A stretch of DNA of 64,000 bases from Rhyzopertha dominica (GCA_025024175.1 QCXZ01000064.1:7192001-7256000); one strand, 5' to 3'. Counted from the stretch's first letter, positions 1 to 11,305 are shown. The notes: generated from the sequence alone by a model not told the origin. Made by a program: numbers and translations.

Positions 1-559
1 CAATTGTTTGCTTCGTTGAAGTGGAAGATATATAATAAACTTTGTGTATGACATTTTTAGTATAAACCTCGTTAAAATGTTTTATCACCGTGATACTAAG
101 TCACGAATAAATCATATTTTGCCAATTATAGAAAAAAAAAACAATTATCCTATAATCAATTTAAGAACTAAAGTACTGATGTGTAGAAAGCCTTAAAACT
201 AAAATTTCAAACGCTGGTCAATGTCTAGTAACGATTTATCTGAAAATATATAAAACTACTCTTCAAAATCTTTGTGCCACCTAAATTTAATTTCCATCAA
301 AATAGACGAACGTGGCGAACGTGAAAATATAATTAACACTTCAGATAGCTACGATTTTACAGTGCTTATCGTTTTTTTTTACTATTTAAAATCATAACTG
401 CGGTACAGCATGAAAGTAATGACTTACAGCTGACTGAGCTAAATAAGAAATCAAAATTCATTCCATGTTTTGCCAGATGAGTCCAAAGATCCTGAAAAAA
501 GAGTGGGGGATAACAACTGTTTTCAAAAACAAAAGACTAAAGATAAGGTAGCATTTTTT
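1..559. other. No gene recognised, AT-rich left edge
   Basis: AT-rich sequence with frequent stops in all frames. I see no conserved protein, RNA gene or clear repeat end. Its right side merges into a degraded hAT transposase relic, so part of it may belong to that element. Confidence 0.5.
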
Positions 560-1185
560 ATGAGTTTTCAGAAGATGAAATAATTTCAGATCCGGAGTCA
601 TATTTCGAAGTCAATGCGTACTATTGTGGTGGAAATATATTAATTTCCAAACTAGACAAAGATCTTAGAGCCTCCGTGATCTGAGTAATACATTAGAAGT
701 GTTACAACCAGAGAAACCTTTATCGTTTTCAAACGAAATAATCAAATAGGAAGTAGGAAAACTGACTGCTAAATACAGTAAGGACATGTCAGTCGCACTA
801 TATCAACACTTAATTTCTTTGAAAACAAGCTTAAAATCTGAAAATTCCTAATTTTTACCATTCCGGTTACAATTGCGAAAGCTGAAAGAAGCTTATCGAA
901 ATTATAACTGATTAAAAATTATATTAGGACTTCTATGGAAGAAAAACGGTTATCAGACCTGTCAGTATATTGTCTATAGAGGCAGAAAATCTCAAAAAAC
1001 GAAAATCATTTTTATCTATGGATGGTTTAATAAACAAGTCCGTCGAAAAAACTGCGAGAAACGTATATACAAAGACTGTTCAGATTTATATAATTTGTTT
1101 TTCCCGGCTAAAAGAGGCACAAATATGGGGAGAAGTCACGTCACATCTCCTATATAATATCATTCCAAAGCAAGTTTTGAAAAAA
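560..1185 (+). mobile_element. hAT-family transposase relic (C-terminal dimerisation region)
   Basis: The plus strand around 860-1000 reads IPVTIAKAERSLSKL, a stop, then LIKNYIRTSMEEKRLSDLSV and, after a frame change, LSIEAEN. This is the pattern of the hAT C-terminal dimerisation domain (AERSFSKLK...KNYLRS...RL..L..LSIE) found in insect hAT and ZMYM/TTF-type transposases. At least one in-frame stop and one frameshift lie within the domain, so the copy is dead. Upstream sequence from about 560 looks like more of the same decayed gene, but only the dimerisation block is secure. I did not find its terminal repeats. Confidence 0.7.
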
Positions 1186-1189
1186 TAAA

Positions 1190-2216
1190 CTATCAGTGAC
1201 AGCCATGAGCTAGAAAGCAGTTTATGCTACAGTTCCTTTGTTATAAAGTCTTCCTAGCTTGGTACAACGGATTATTATTGAATTTCTAACAGTATCTGAG
1301 ATACATATTTATAAATGGAACAAATTTTACAAAGAAGAACGAGAAAAAGCGTCGAACACGAATGCGATATTTCCAAGAAAGGAGACCAATGTGCGTTAGC
1401 CACTCATGCAGTTAACAACAACCACATAATAAATTGGGATGTAGTAAAAATATTGGATACAGAAATTTACACCAATAAAAAGCTAATCTTGTAAATGTAC
1501 CACATCAACAAAATTAATGTCATGAATAAAAAATCGGACGCAATATCTACAAATATCTGTCACAGGAAATGACAAGAGAAACAAATTAATTAACTTTATT
1601 TGACACAAGTGTAGCGAAACCTGATTACTCGGGGCTAGATGATGTGGCACCTTTAAATTGATCTAATCAAGTTGTTTGTGTTGACATTTTTTGGCAGTTT
1701 GATTCCAGTGTCAAATAAGTACTATAAACGAACGGAATTAAGGGTGCTGGGAATATTTTACATTAGAAAAATATTCCAAACCTGTTTGGGTAAAGTATTG
1801 AAACATTCTATCCGTACTACCCTTTAACTAACGCTTGCTCGCTTATTTAGTTTACGTTTATGTACTGGAATTGCACAATAAAAGCAAATGTTGCTGTACC
1901 ATTGTTTTCTTACCACTGGAAAGGACCTAATCTGTTTTGTAACACAAGTCATTTATGGTTTAAAACTTGTGTTCCTAAAAGTACACCGTTGCATATATTC
2001 GATCATTTACACCTAGCCTCAAATTTCTGTAAGTATATACAAGGTTCTAACAAACTGTTGTACGAATTAAATGTTATTTGTAGGCGCTCTGAGGAAAAAT
2101 TTAAATAAATTCGAAAGCTCAGCCTAAAAGAAAAAAGAGTACTCTCTGTCTCTACAGGTCGACATACCCTGAATTACTTGGACATATTAAGAATATATAA
2201 ACAAGGGCATTACTCT
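1190..2216. other. No gene recognised
   Basis: AT-rich interval between two transposon relics. An 82-codon plus-strand frame starts at 1860 but has no recognisable family and no convincing splice context. Most likely decayed repeat DNA. Confidence 0.4.
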
Positions 2217-2409
2217 CAAGTCTCCTACAAGGCCCTCGACAACGCTAGACTTCATACTGCGACTCACACCACGCAGACAATCCAAAAGGTCCCAATCTCT
2301 CAGATTTTCATTTGTTTGGGTCTTTAAAAGCTCTCTTGAAGATGGGGGGAAGACAGTTTACGTATGAAGAACATATGAATATAAACACTAAGCGGGAAGA
2401 GTTTCAATA
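2217..2409 (+). pseudogene. Mariner/Tc1-type transposase fragment with internal deletion
   Basis: In one frame the sequence reads LDNARLHTATHTTQTIQK, which matches the second catalytic aspartate block of mariner transposases (DNARPHTA). A second frame then gives PNLSDFHLFGSLKALL and GGRQFTYEEHMN, which matches the third aspartate block (PDL..SD.HLF..LK..L.G..F). Family members carry a few dozen residues between these blocks; here they nearly touch, so an internal deletion and a frame change are inferred. Only the C-terminal half is recognisable. The fragment ends about 20 bp before the splice donor of the minus-strand exon at 2430-2628. Confidence 0.65.
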
Positions 2410-2429
2410 GATCTAGTAAGCGTACTCAC

Positions 2430-2628
2430 TCGTTGGTAGCAGGCCGCTGTTGAGCATGGACAACTTGATGGTGTTGGGGATCGAGACCAGCGAAGACGCG
2501 CCGTGGATGTGACGCTTCTTCCTCGGCTTGTCCACATCGATGAACCTGGGGGTGGANCTCGAGCGCAGCTTCTTCCTGCTGCTGCCCGACGACAAACTCT
2601 TGTGTTTGGCGTCGTTCTCGCTAGACAT
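2430..2628 (-). CDS. First coding exon of an unidentified minus-strand gene (partial)
   Basis: A minus-strand ATG at 2626-2628 opens a frame starting MSSENDAKHKSLSSGSSRKK, followed by a basic stretch around RKKRHIH and then SSLVSIPNTIKLSMLNSGLL. The frame runs into a strong donor (CAACGA then GTGAGTACG) with GT at 2428-2429, which leaves phase 1. The serine- and lysine-rich start suggests a nuclear protein, but I do not recognise the family. Codon third positions are much richer in G and C than in the surroundings. Later exons would lie to the left, probably outside the window. One n at 2537 hides a residue. It could also be a chance frame inside the GC-rich island. Confidence 0.45.
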
Positions 2629-3500
2629 TCCGATGACAGAAATTAGAATTTCGTTTTGCGACCGCCAGCAGCACGTGAATTCACGCGGTGCATCTCACTG
2701 ATGGGTGTCGTGCGCAAAGACCCATGCAGTTATTAGGGAGGACCGCCGTCCAGCACTTGACCACGGCGATGCTTAATCTTGACCCAAATGTCAAAAATAT
2801 CTCGGCACACACGCGTCCCTCCTTTGGAGAGACTATTGCGGCAGCGGACTCCGCGTGGCTCTATTTTTCAAAGAGATTTCCGACCGACGGACGTAGCACT
2901 TGGACTGGCGCCGAGCGTCGACTGAGGAACGTCGTCGGCATCGGTTGCGTCGTCGTCGGACGGACGGCGCTGGTACATCAGCTGTTCTCTCCACTCGCGG
3001 TTAAAATAGGAAATTCCGGGCCTCTGTGTTTGAGTCTCTCGGACCTGGACCAAGGCGGACTGGTGCACATTGATTTTTCGTTTGTTACATTCTTATTGCA
3101 TTAGCTTCCATTGTTCGTGTTACCTACGAATTGTTGCTTTTTTGGCAGAGCTAGCGCATCAGCTTGCGACATCATCGCGTTCGGAAATATGAATGGAACA
3201 AACAACTAGGCGGCTGGAAAATATTGCCCAAACGAATGTTACGGCAATACAGACCTTTAGATAGACGACAGCCAGAGTGTGCTCTGAAAGGGAAAATTAT
3301 CCAGTGTAAGAAATCATTATCTTATCAGGAAAAGGTATACAAATAATTTTATTTAAAAAAAAACAATGCCCATGAAAAATATATTTATAATCGCTAATAT
3401 ACGAGCGTTATGCCATAATTCCTGTACATATCAAGCTGGCGCTGAACTGACGATGTTGAAAAAACAAGTGCTATCTATCATTGGGACATCTCTTCGCTAT
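2629..3500. promoter_or_regulatory. GC- and CpG-rich island, putative promoter of the minus-strand exon
   Basis: From about 2440 to 3160 base composition shifts from AT-rich to GC-rich with many CG dinucleotides, and then returns to background. It sits immediately 5' of the minus-strand ATG at 2626-2628, so a promoter and 5' UTR are the simplest reading. Open frames on both strands of the island (plus 2688-3104, minus 2868-3068) have no recognisable homology and are probably by-products of low stop-codon density. Confidence 0.4.
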
Positions 3501-3502
3501 AT

Positions 3503-5405
3503 AGGGTCACTACAAAGTATGGAACCAGCAGAATATTTCAGGTTGTGTTGGACCGATTTTTCTGAAATTGTGCACGGGCCTATGGGTAATTAAAATGCAT
3601 TTTCTGGAATTTTTTCAGCTCCATGTCAGTTCTCGTTTCCGAGATTTAGGAGCAAGTTGCATTTTTTTATAGGAAGAGGGGTCAAAGAGCACATCATTGA
3701 AAATGATATTTTTCCTGATTTCAAAAATGTATCACACTTGTACAATTTATTGCTTCTGAGTTGAGAAAAGTGTAAATACAATAATTGAGCCTGAGAAAGA
3801 ACGAAAACAATGAAAACAATTGTCTTTATCGCTGAAATGGACAAAAAAGCTAGGTATTACCATTTTTCCTTGACTGGTGACAATTTTTGTCTATTTTGAT
3901 TAATTTATTGTGAATCGGGTACCCTAAAAGTAAAAAAGAAAAACATGATTTCGTGAAAAATGCAATATTTTATCAGATTTACATTACAGAATATGCTCAA
4001 AATGTTCCTCTTTTACTTCCTGTCAGCAATGCAGCCCTGAATAAATGTTCTTTGTAGCATATATTTGGAGGTAAGTTTTGAATTTCTGCCCTGATTCGTC
4101 CTTTTATATCTTCTGCATTATGTGGCCGATCAGCATAAATACTATTTTTCAGATACCCCCACAGGAAAAATCAAGCGGCGTCAGATCAGGGGAACATGCT
4201 GGGTATTCTATTGCTTCGCGCCTACCAATCCATCTGTCTGGAAATATCACATTCAAAAAATATCAACGAATGATAACTGCAAAATGGGGCGGTGCACCAT
4301 CTTGCAGAAACCATATATGTTCAGAAAGACGCACAGCATTTTCACGATTAGGGAACAGGCGAATAAGTTCTGTTATAATGTGTTCGCGCAAGAGCTGTAA
4401 ATACTTGACCGCATTCAAATTTCCATCGATGAAAAAAGGCCCAATAATGTGCTCACCGATAATACCACACCAGACATTCACTTTCTGAGGGTGTTGTGTG
4501 TGGACTTGTTCCATCCAATGTGGATTTGTGTCCGACCAATATCTGCAATTATGTCGGCTCATCTAAAAACATAATCCAACTTCCATCTTCATCTATCATG
4601 TTCATAGCAGTTTCGTAAAATTCTATCCTACGATCGAAATCATCTTCGCTCAATTCTTGCAATAAGTGAATTTTGTATGGATGAAACTTCTATTTTTTCA
4701 AAATTTTCTGAACAGATCTTCTGCTAATGTGGTGAGTAACAGCACGCTGTTGTACGGAACACTTGGGATTCTTTTGTACATCTAAAAGAACATTCAAGCT
4801 ACGTTCCTCACTCGTAGCAACCTTTGGACATCCTGGTTTTTGACGATTATTAACACCGCCGGTTGCGTCAAAACGTTGCAATGTTTTAATAACTCTTGAT
4901 CTGACAATTGGTTCACGATCTTCATGAATTGCATTGTAGAGTGCAACTACTTCCGAATAACTTCGCCTTCTATCTCCAGTTAACTGACGCATTGCAATTG
5001 CAAATAACAAAGTGAATGAAAATTATCACCAGTCACGAGGAAAATGGAGACACCTGGAGTTCTTGTCCTTACTTAGCGATAACGAATATGGTTTTTATCC
5101 CGAAGTTTTTTGCAAGACCCAAGTTTGTTATCACACTTTTCTCAACTCAGAAGCAATAAATTGTACAAGTGTGATACATTTTTGAAATTAGTAAATAAAT
5201 CATTTTCAATAATGTAGCTTTTTGATCCTCTTCCCATTTAAAAAAAATGCAACTTGCGCCCATATCTCGGAAATGGGAGCTGACACGGAGTTGAAAAAAG
5301 TCCAGAAAATGCATTTAATTACCCATAGGCCAATGGACAATTTCAGAAAAATAGGTAGAACAGAACCTGAAATATCCTGCTGGTTCCATACTTTGTAGCG
5401 ACCCT
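3503..5405 (-). mobile_element. Tc1/mariner-superfamily transposon with long terminal inverted repeats
   Basis: The ends read AGGGTCACTACAAAGTATGG on the left and its near-perfect complement CCATACTTTGTAGCGACCCT on the right. The inverted arms run for about 260-270 bp (3503-3770 and 5135-5405) at roughly 80 percent identity by eye, including a shared block CACACTTGTACAATTTATTG. The interior carries a decayed minus-strand transposase. Length, long inverted repeats and a DDE protein with PDLTPLDF fit the insect Tc1/mariner-superfamily elements whose proteins carry a DUF4817-like N-terminus. I could not define a convincing target duplication. Confidence 0.8.
4160..5010 (-). pseudogene. Decayed DDE transposase of the 3503-5405 element
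   Basis: The N-terminal block (5010-4690) contains a helix-turn-helix-like region: RRRSYSEVVALYNAIHEDRE, then VIKTLQRFDATGGVNNR, then HHISRRSVQKILKK. The catalytic part (4562-4160) contains NVWCGIIGEHIIGPFFIDG, WFLQDGAPPHFA (second Asp) and YPACSPDLTPLDF (third Asp). The third block is followed by a frameshift, because a T appears lost in the FFLWG codons. The region around the first catalytic Asp is also out of frame near 4560-4620. It is non-functional. Confidence 0.75.
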
Positions 5406-6682
5406 GCACATAGATTGCGAGTAGCTCATTCAGTTTTTGTTTAAAAAATTCTCAAATCGGGGTAGTTTGATGCAATGGAACGCGTCACTGTAGCGGATTA
5501 ATGTGCGTAGATCAAAATTCAAACACTGCGCTAAAAAACGGTTGCCGAAATTCACGGTGCGTCAGAAGAAGCTTGCCAGGAGTCCGTGTGTGGATAGTTC
5601 AACAGTATCTTGATGGAGTAAGCGTTCCATAGCATTGGACTAGTGTTGAAGACGACTACAGAAGTTAGAGACCTCCTACTGCTACCTACAACACTTTTGC
5701 TGCTATTGTGGCTACAATAATGGAAGAAGACGATAACGTTTCAGCGCATAAAGCAGTGTCAGTCAAAGGAGTTTGCGAGTCCTCAGTCCTCCAGAGTTCG
5801 TTCTGTTCCTCCAGCGGAAAGAAGAATTTCGTGAAGTCCAATTTATTGACTTGGAAGGATAATAAGGACTTGCAACAGCATATATGCGTTTTAATTGCAA
5901 TTTTAAGAAATATACACGTCATTTGCCAACTGTTTTTGTGTGCATTAAATTTGACATGACCCTAGTAGGTAAATTATTTTTATTTATAATGGAGTGCCCT
6001 AAGATTTTCTAAATAATAAGTCAAACGCAAGCGAATACTTGTTTATAAGTTCGCATTTCGCTTGCATTTTTACAGTTTGCAAATTCTATGCGTCGAAATG
6101 AATACTGAATACTCTGGGGGCAGTAGCCCCAAATTACGTGCTATTTGTACTTAGTTTACGAAGTTCGCTAACTTTGTCGCTGACTAACTCACCGATCATC
6201 AAAATTCTAAGGTACTTCTAGCAGGCACACAAACTTAAAATTTCGCATTCAGCTAGTGTTTAGCCTATAAAGGAAGAAAAAACGCAAACATCCCGATATT
6301 CAGTCCCGTTTTATNAATTTTAGTTTTGCCTTCTTTGCGATTGGTAAATGCATGTCTGTCTGTAAATCTGACGAATGAAGTCCATTTCCCGTGTATTAAT
6401 AGATTTTCAATAATTTATAGTATTAATAAAATAAATCACCGCGCTCCTGCTGATGCGTGCCATAAGAAGTTCTTAGATCTCATATAAAACAAATTCAGTA
6501 GTAGTAGATAAGATATTTATTTAAACGTTCCCTTAAGAAGCATTTGCTGGATCAACAATAGTTGTTTGATTTGAGTGTTCCTTGTTTCTTAGATTTATTT
6601 ATCTTATTATCTATATTGTTTTGGTACCAGTAGGTTGAATGTAAGAATAGCCTTAGGCTAAATTTCGCCTAATGTGATTTTC

Positions 6683-6708
6683 TTATTATTATTATTATTA
6701 TTATTATT
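6683..6708. repeat. ATT trinucleotide microsatellite
   Basis: About eight perfect ATT/TTA units. Such tracts often mark the tail of retroelements, and this one lies about 140 bp from the hammerhead-like motif. Confidence 0.9.
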
Positions 6709-6850
6709 GCACTGGGGAGCATAACTATAACGCCACTTAAACAAACTTTTATGTGGCTGCGATCTAACGACAAAAACATGTTTATAAATTAATTCTTCTA
6801 AAGAAAATAATTCTTAAAGTGAACTTCCACTTTATTTTTACAATTGTAAA

Positions 6851-6881
6851 GCGCCTTCGGCTACATGTTAGCCATCGTCAG
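6851..6881 (-). ncRNA. Degenerate hammerhead-ribozyme-like motif (Penelope type)
   Basis: The minus strand reads CTGACGA, then T, helix-II arms GGCT and AGCC around the loop AACATGT, then GAAG and GCGC. This follows the hammerhead core order CUGAUGA - helix II - GAAA with one change in the first box and one in the second. Hammerheads of this minimal kind are known in Penelope-like element repeats. Two core changes make activity unlikely. Confidence 0.4.
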
Positions 6882-7236
6882 TACAAAAATTATTTATGAA
6901 AGGAAACTAACAGTTTGACAAAGTCAAAAATCAGAAACAAGCAAACTTGACTACAAACCGAAAAGCAACCCACATGCCAGTAACTCAAACGAAACATTAA
7001 TTTAGATCAAACAAAGAATTTAGAATAGGACAACTGAAATTACAAAAATCATTTAGAATAGTAAAATTTTGTTCGTTAATAATTTTATAAATCTCTAAAA
7101 TTTACAAATAATTTAATTTAGATGATTTACTACACAAATGTAATGAATTTAGATTGTCTAGCGTGGCAGTGTGTTTATTTACTAATAAATCGTTGGCTAA
7201 CGAAGAATTTGTTGTAACAATATCTATATTTTTATA

Positions 7237-8310
7237 CGAGGCATGTTTTTTAAGTAAGTACCGTTTTGGAATTAAAAAAAGTCGTGCAAAGATATCGCAA
7301 TAATTTTATCTTACATGAAAGCCTGTACCTTAATCTACTTTTCTACATAATTTCCGTGAATATTGAGGCACTTGTCATAACGTGGCACCAGTTTTTGAAT
7401 ACCCTCCTCATAAAATTCTGCCGCCTGGATTGCACGACGCAGATTGTTCAATGTCTTACAATAAGACGCTGCATTGATTGTCTCATTACGAGGCAGAAAC
7501 TCCACTAGCAATACTCCTTTTCTGTCCCAAAAAACTGTGCACATGATTTTCCGAGCAGAAATTGTTTGCTTAAACTTCTTCACTTTTTAGGGTGATGATG
7601 AATGTCGCCATTCCATGGATTGTTGTTTCGATTCTGGTGTGACGTAGGACAACCATGTTTCGTCACCAGTAACAATTTGGTCTAAAAATCTTCACCTTCA
7701 TTATGGTACCGCTCAAGGAAAGTCAATGCACTGCCTAAACGTTGGGTTTTGTGCAAATCCGTCAACATTTTCGGAACCCAACGTGAACACAATTTCCGGT
7801 AATTCAAGTTCTCGGTCACAATGCGATACAAAACACTACGAGAATATTGAGGAAAGCAGTCGCACAATGATGAAAGCGTCTGTTTTCTCTCACCTTTTCG
7901 TTCACTTTCTGCACCAAATCTTCATTAACGACCGAAGGACGACCATTCCGTTTTTCATCATGCACATTTGTGCGGCCATCTTTAAATGCTCTCAGCCATT
8001 TCCTTACCATTCCATCACTCATAATGTTTTGTCCGTAAACTTCACAGATCTCACGATGAATATCGATCGGTTTTACGCCTTTAACGCTAAGAAATCGTAT
8101 AACAGCCCGTACTTCACAATCGGCGGGACTCACGATTGTCGGAGGCATCTTAAACACTCAGTAAACAACGTATACAATGAAGACTCAAACTGTAATGGCG
8201 TCAGTGCGTAGACAAGAGATTTAGGTAACCAGCGCGCATTCGCGGAACGCCGGCCGTAGCGCTGCGGTGGCGGAATCGCAAAACGGTACTTACTTAAAAA
8301 ACATGCCTCG
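7237..8310 (-). mobile_element. Mariner element with internal deletion
   Basis: Perfect or near-perfect terminal inverted repeats of about 30 bp (CGAGGCATGTTTTTTAAGTA on the left and its complement on the right) are bounded by TA on both sides (7235-7236, 8311-8312), the usual mariner target duplication. The element is about 1.07 kb, shorter than the usual 1.3 kb of mariners. The minus-strand transposase explains the shortfall by an internal deletion. Confidence 0.9.
7338..8148 (-). pseudogene. Mariner transposase, catalytic core deleted
   Basis: The N-terminus (from 8148) reads MPPTIVSPADCEVRAVIRFL, followed by SVKGVKPIDIHREICEVYG and a second helix-turn-helix ending NGRPSVVNEDLVQKVNEKV. 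The first catalytic aspartate is visible near 7660-7680 in VTGDETWLSYVTPES. The frame then reaches MCTVFWDRKGVLLVEFLP and NNLRRAIQ, and jumps straight to AAEFYEEGIQKLVPRYDKCL, which is the C-terminal end in intact mariners. The blocks carrying the second and third catalytic aspartates (HDNARPH and PDLAPSDYH in relatives) are missing. There are also frame breaks near 7810-7860 and 7590. It is non-autonomous. Confidence 0.85.
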
Positions 8311-8312
8311 TA

Positions 8313-9790
8313 TTAAGTGCTGGGTTAATTTTTGGAATCAATGCACTGTCGGACTACGGAGGATGGCTTAACTTAAAAAATAATAGCTAAATGAAAACGG
8401 GATAATCAAATAAACCCAAAAACTCAGTCTAAATAAAAGATGGTATATTCTTTACTGTGTTCATAACAAAGCATGTCTTGCATAATTGTATGCAACTATC
8501 TAATTCTGATTTTACACAGTACCTACTCATAATGTGTACAAAATCGTCGTCGAACATTGAGATGGAATATGCTATCATTTTACTGGTTATTATGTAGCAC
8601 TGTTTTCGATTTATGCCCTGGTCATTATTTTAGCTAAAGAGCAAAAAGAAGTAATCAAATTTGATCTATTTAAAATATCAGATCAATGCGATCACGGTTT
8701 TTAATTCAAAATTTGCTAATAGCCAAGTTTAATGGAGTATTACCGATGTGGTCATATTCAGTTTAGGATGATGATATTAGGCGCTTTAAGCACATAAACT
8801 ATGCATTTATGATTAAAGTTAAAAACATCAATTACTTTTATGTCACATAAAAACTGCCGCAGAAGTAATAATCGAAGTATAACTTACATTGCCATCATAA
8901 GTTTAATTGAACTTAAAGGAATACCTACATTTGTAATAATTTATACTGTGCGTTTAATTGTTAATCCCTGCAGATTTCGGTATAGTCAAGTAAATTTCGT
9001 AAAAAAAATTAACATACGTTTTTGGCGATATTAAGCCATTTTTTGCAAATCAATGACAGTCAGCAAGATGAATATAATACATGAAAGGATTTTTGCAGCT
9101 TGAGAACAATAACAAATGATGGTTTTAAAATATCCAGAAATTTGAGTAAAATTAGATGTATGAGTAAAAATTGTTAGAGATAAAACGACCATCAATTTAA
9201 TGCTGATTGGTGGAGTTTGACCAGCTGACGCATAGTAATGGGACTAACTTGTATTTCAACTTGTATTTCAACTAAGATTAGCTAAACCAGCAGCTTAAAT
9301 CATTACAGTCTTAGGTACTGTTTCACGACCAGGTTGTTTCCTCATTCTCAGTTTTGATATTTTTTTAATCTATACTAGCTACCTATTCACTCCTAACTAC
9401 TAACGAAAAGTTGAAACTAAAAAGCGCAACGGTTAATTAATTAATATTTGATATGTGCAAATTCCAAATGATAAAACGTGGTTCTGATAGTAGATGCTTA
9501 AGGTGAAATTTATATTTTTTGGTAGTTCGTTTGACATTACTATCACGGATCTTTATTCTTCCAAATAAAATGTATCTACTCATCTTTTGTTAAACGTGAT
9601 AGACATGCAACTGAATGCGCTAAATAGGAATAAACGAGCTTTTGAGAACAGTATATAAAAAAAACATAAAAAACTTGGGCCTTCACAGAAGATGTTTTAA
9701 GTCACCTTGCAGAGAATCAACGAAAATTGTTCATGAAATAAATACTTCGTTAATTACTTAGGTGCATAATCCGATAAAGGCACATTTTTA
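8313..9790. other. No gene recognised
   Basis: AT-rich intergenic sequence with no conserved protein, RNA gene or clear inverted repeat on either strand. The only longer frame (8840-9034, plus) has biased composition and no family. Confidence 0.4.
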
Positions 9791-9794
9791 TTTG

Positions 9795-10045
9795 TGTTGA
9801 ATTATTCAGTAAGCGAAATTCCTGCTTTGCCCCCTCCCCCTTAGACCAAAAGCTGGGTACGCCCATGTTTACAGGTATTATATTTCTCACAGTTGATTGT
9901 AAAATTTTGGTCATTCTACTGGTTTCTGCGATGGCCAAACTTTCTCCCTTTCCATTTTTTATGTATTCATAAACATTCAAAACTATTTGTTTAACTTCAG
10001 GTAGTAAATGATTAGAATTCCGTTTAATGAGATTTGGCTCTTCAG
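9795..10045 (-). pseudogene. Possible transposase N-terminal helix-turn-helix exon or relic
   Basis: The minus strand reads HLLPEVKQIVLNVYEYIKNG, a spacer, then AIAETSRMTKILQSTVRNI. This resembles the N-terminal helix-turn-helix of IS630/Tc1-like transposases, where a basic VYNYF helix is followed by a VA..TG.S..TV.R.I helix. Upstream, in another frame, is an acidic stretch around EINVDVVEEVEMAEDVF. No catalytic DDE region follows, so it is a fragment or an exon of an unknown gene. Confidence 0.35.
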
Positions 10046-10049
10046 GTGT

Positions 10050-11300
10050 ACGTTATTTTCAACATATGTATTGTCAAAAACATCTTCCGCCATTTCGACT
10101 TCTTCAACAACATCTACGTTGATTTCACCCTCTTGTGGGTGGGAAACATCCACCGCCCATTCCACGGTCTCCAGATTTTGATAATAAGTAAGTGTTACAA
10201 GAATATTTCAATTTGTAGTGTTTTCCCAAAATTTATTACTGTTTTAAAACATACGTTACGTATGACGGAAATAAAATGTATAATCTCGAAAGCAACTGTT
10301 TTGTTGAGAAATTGTACAACTAATAATAGGCAACAAACGAAAACACGGGAGAATACAAGAACTCGACTGGTTGACACACAAGAAGGATATTATTGTATCT
10401 AAATTTGACACAGCACAAGAAGGGATTAGAAGAGAAATAGGTTCACAGGTAAATATTTTAGATAAAGTTTGCCGGTGCATTTCCAGGAATTATAGCTCTT
10501 TATACATATTTTATTATAACATAATTGGAAGTAGGTTGCAAGTAAAGCTGTTCAAATAGATAATTTATATTCATTGCCTAGATAAAAGATACATTTATGG
10601 AAAATACCGACATACAGATCATAAATTATTCGTAGGTACCCCAGATAGGCATTGCTTTACTGCCGTATTCAAACGTGTGTAACGAATATTGTTAAAATTT
10701 ATACTTAAAACTGATGTTTAAATGGTAACACNTCTTTTCTAAACAGGATGATAATATCNAGTTCGGGGCAGGAACGGTTTGTAGACAACCCTAATTATCC
10801 AAATTTGTAGTAGCGATCCTTGTCTGCAGTAAACCCATTATGGGAGAGATGGTTTCTACACAAAGGAACTTCCAAAAGAACCTTATGCAAATTTGAATAC
10901 TATACCTTACCTTGCAATAAATAGATAAATCTTCAGCAGCTGAATATTCATAACATAGGTATAAAATAAAAATTTTGCACAGAGAAAAATATAATCGTGA
11001 TATAGTCGCAGGCGTTTAATGAAAGAATCTATAAAAATTTCTAGAAATCCTATCAATTTTAATAGGGCTATTATGATTTTCGTTTCCAAACTAATAAAAT
11101 GAATTAGTGAGCAGATTTATCATGTGTGGTAGGTGAGTTTAATAGTATTTATTTCACACATATTATTTATATGCACTGTGTAGATTCATACATATTATCT
11201 ATTCTGTGGCGAACTGACGACTATTTGAACTACTCCACTACCCGTGCTCGTGCACATCTCTACTCATTCGGAATGACTGAAACATAACCTAAGTATTTCA
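10050..11300. other. Upstream region of TRMT1, no gene recognised
   Basis: No conserved coding sequence. Two n bases (10732, 10759) mark unresolved positions. The last 150 bp lead into the TRMT1 start; I do not see a TATA box at a usual distance and cannot place a transcription start. Confidence 0.4.
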
Positions 11301-11305
11301 AGTGT

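Larger units (their letters stand above)
5406..7234. other. No protein gene recognised; holds a ribozyme-like motif and an ATT microsatellite
   Basis: No conserved protein is seen on either strand. Short open frames at 5686-5959 on opposite strands overlap each other and have no family. The interval contains a hammerhead-like motif at 6851-6881 and an ATT microsatellite at 6683-6708, so the right part may be decayed Penelope-like DNA. Confidence 0.45.

Noticed and set aside
2688..3104. 138-codon plus-strand frame in the GC-rich island
   Set aside because: GC-rich sequence lowers stop frequency; no homology and it overlaps a similar frame on the opposite strand.
4078..4488. 136-codon plus-strand frame
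   Set aside because: It is the antisense shadow of the DDE transposase relic on the minus strand.
7726..8211. 161-codon plus-strand frame
   Set aside because: It is the antisense shadow of the mariner transposase at 7338-8148.
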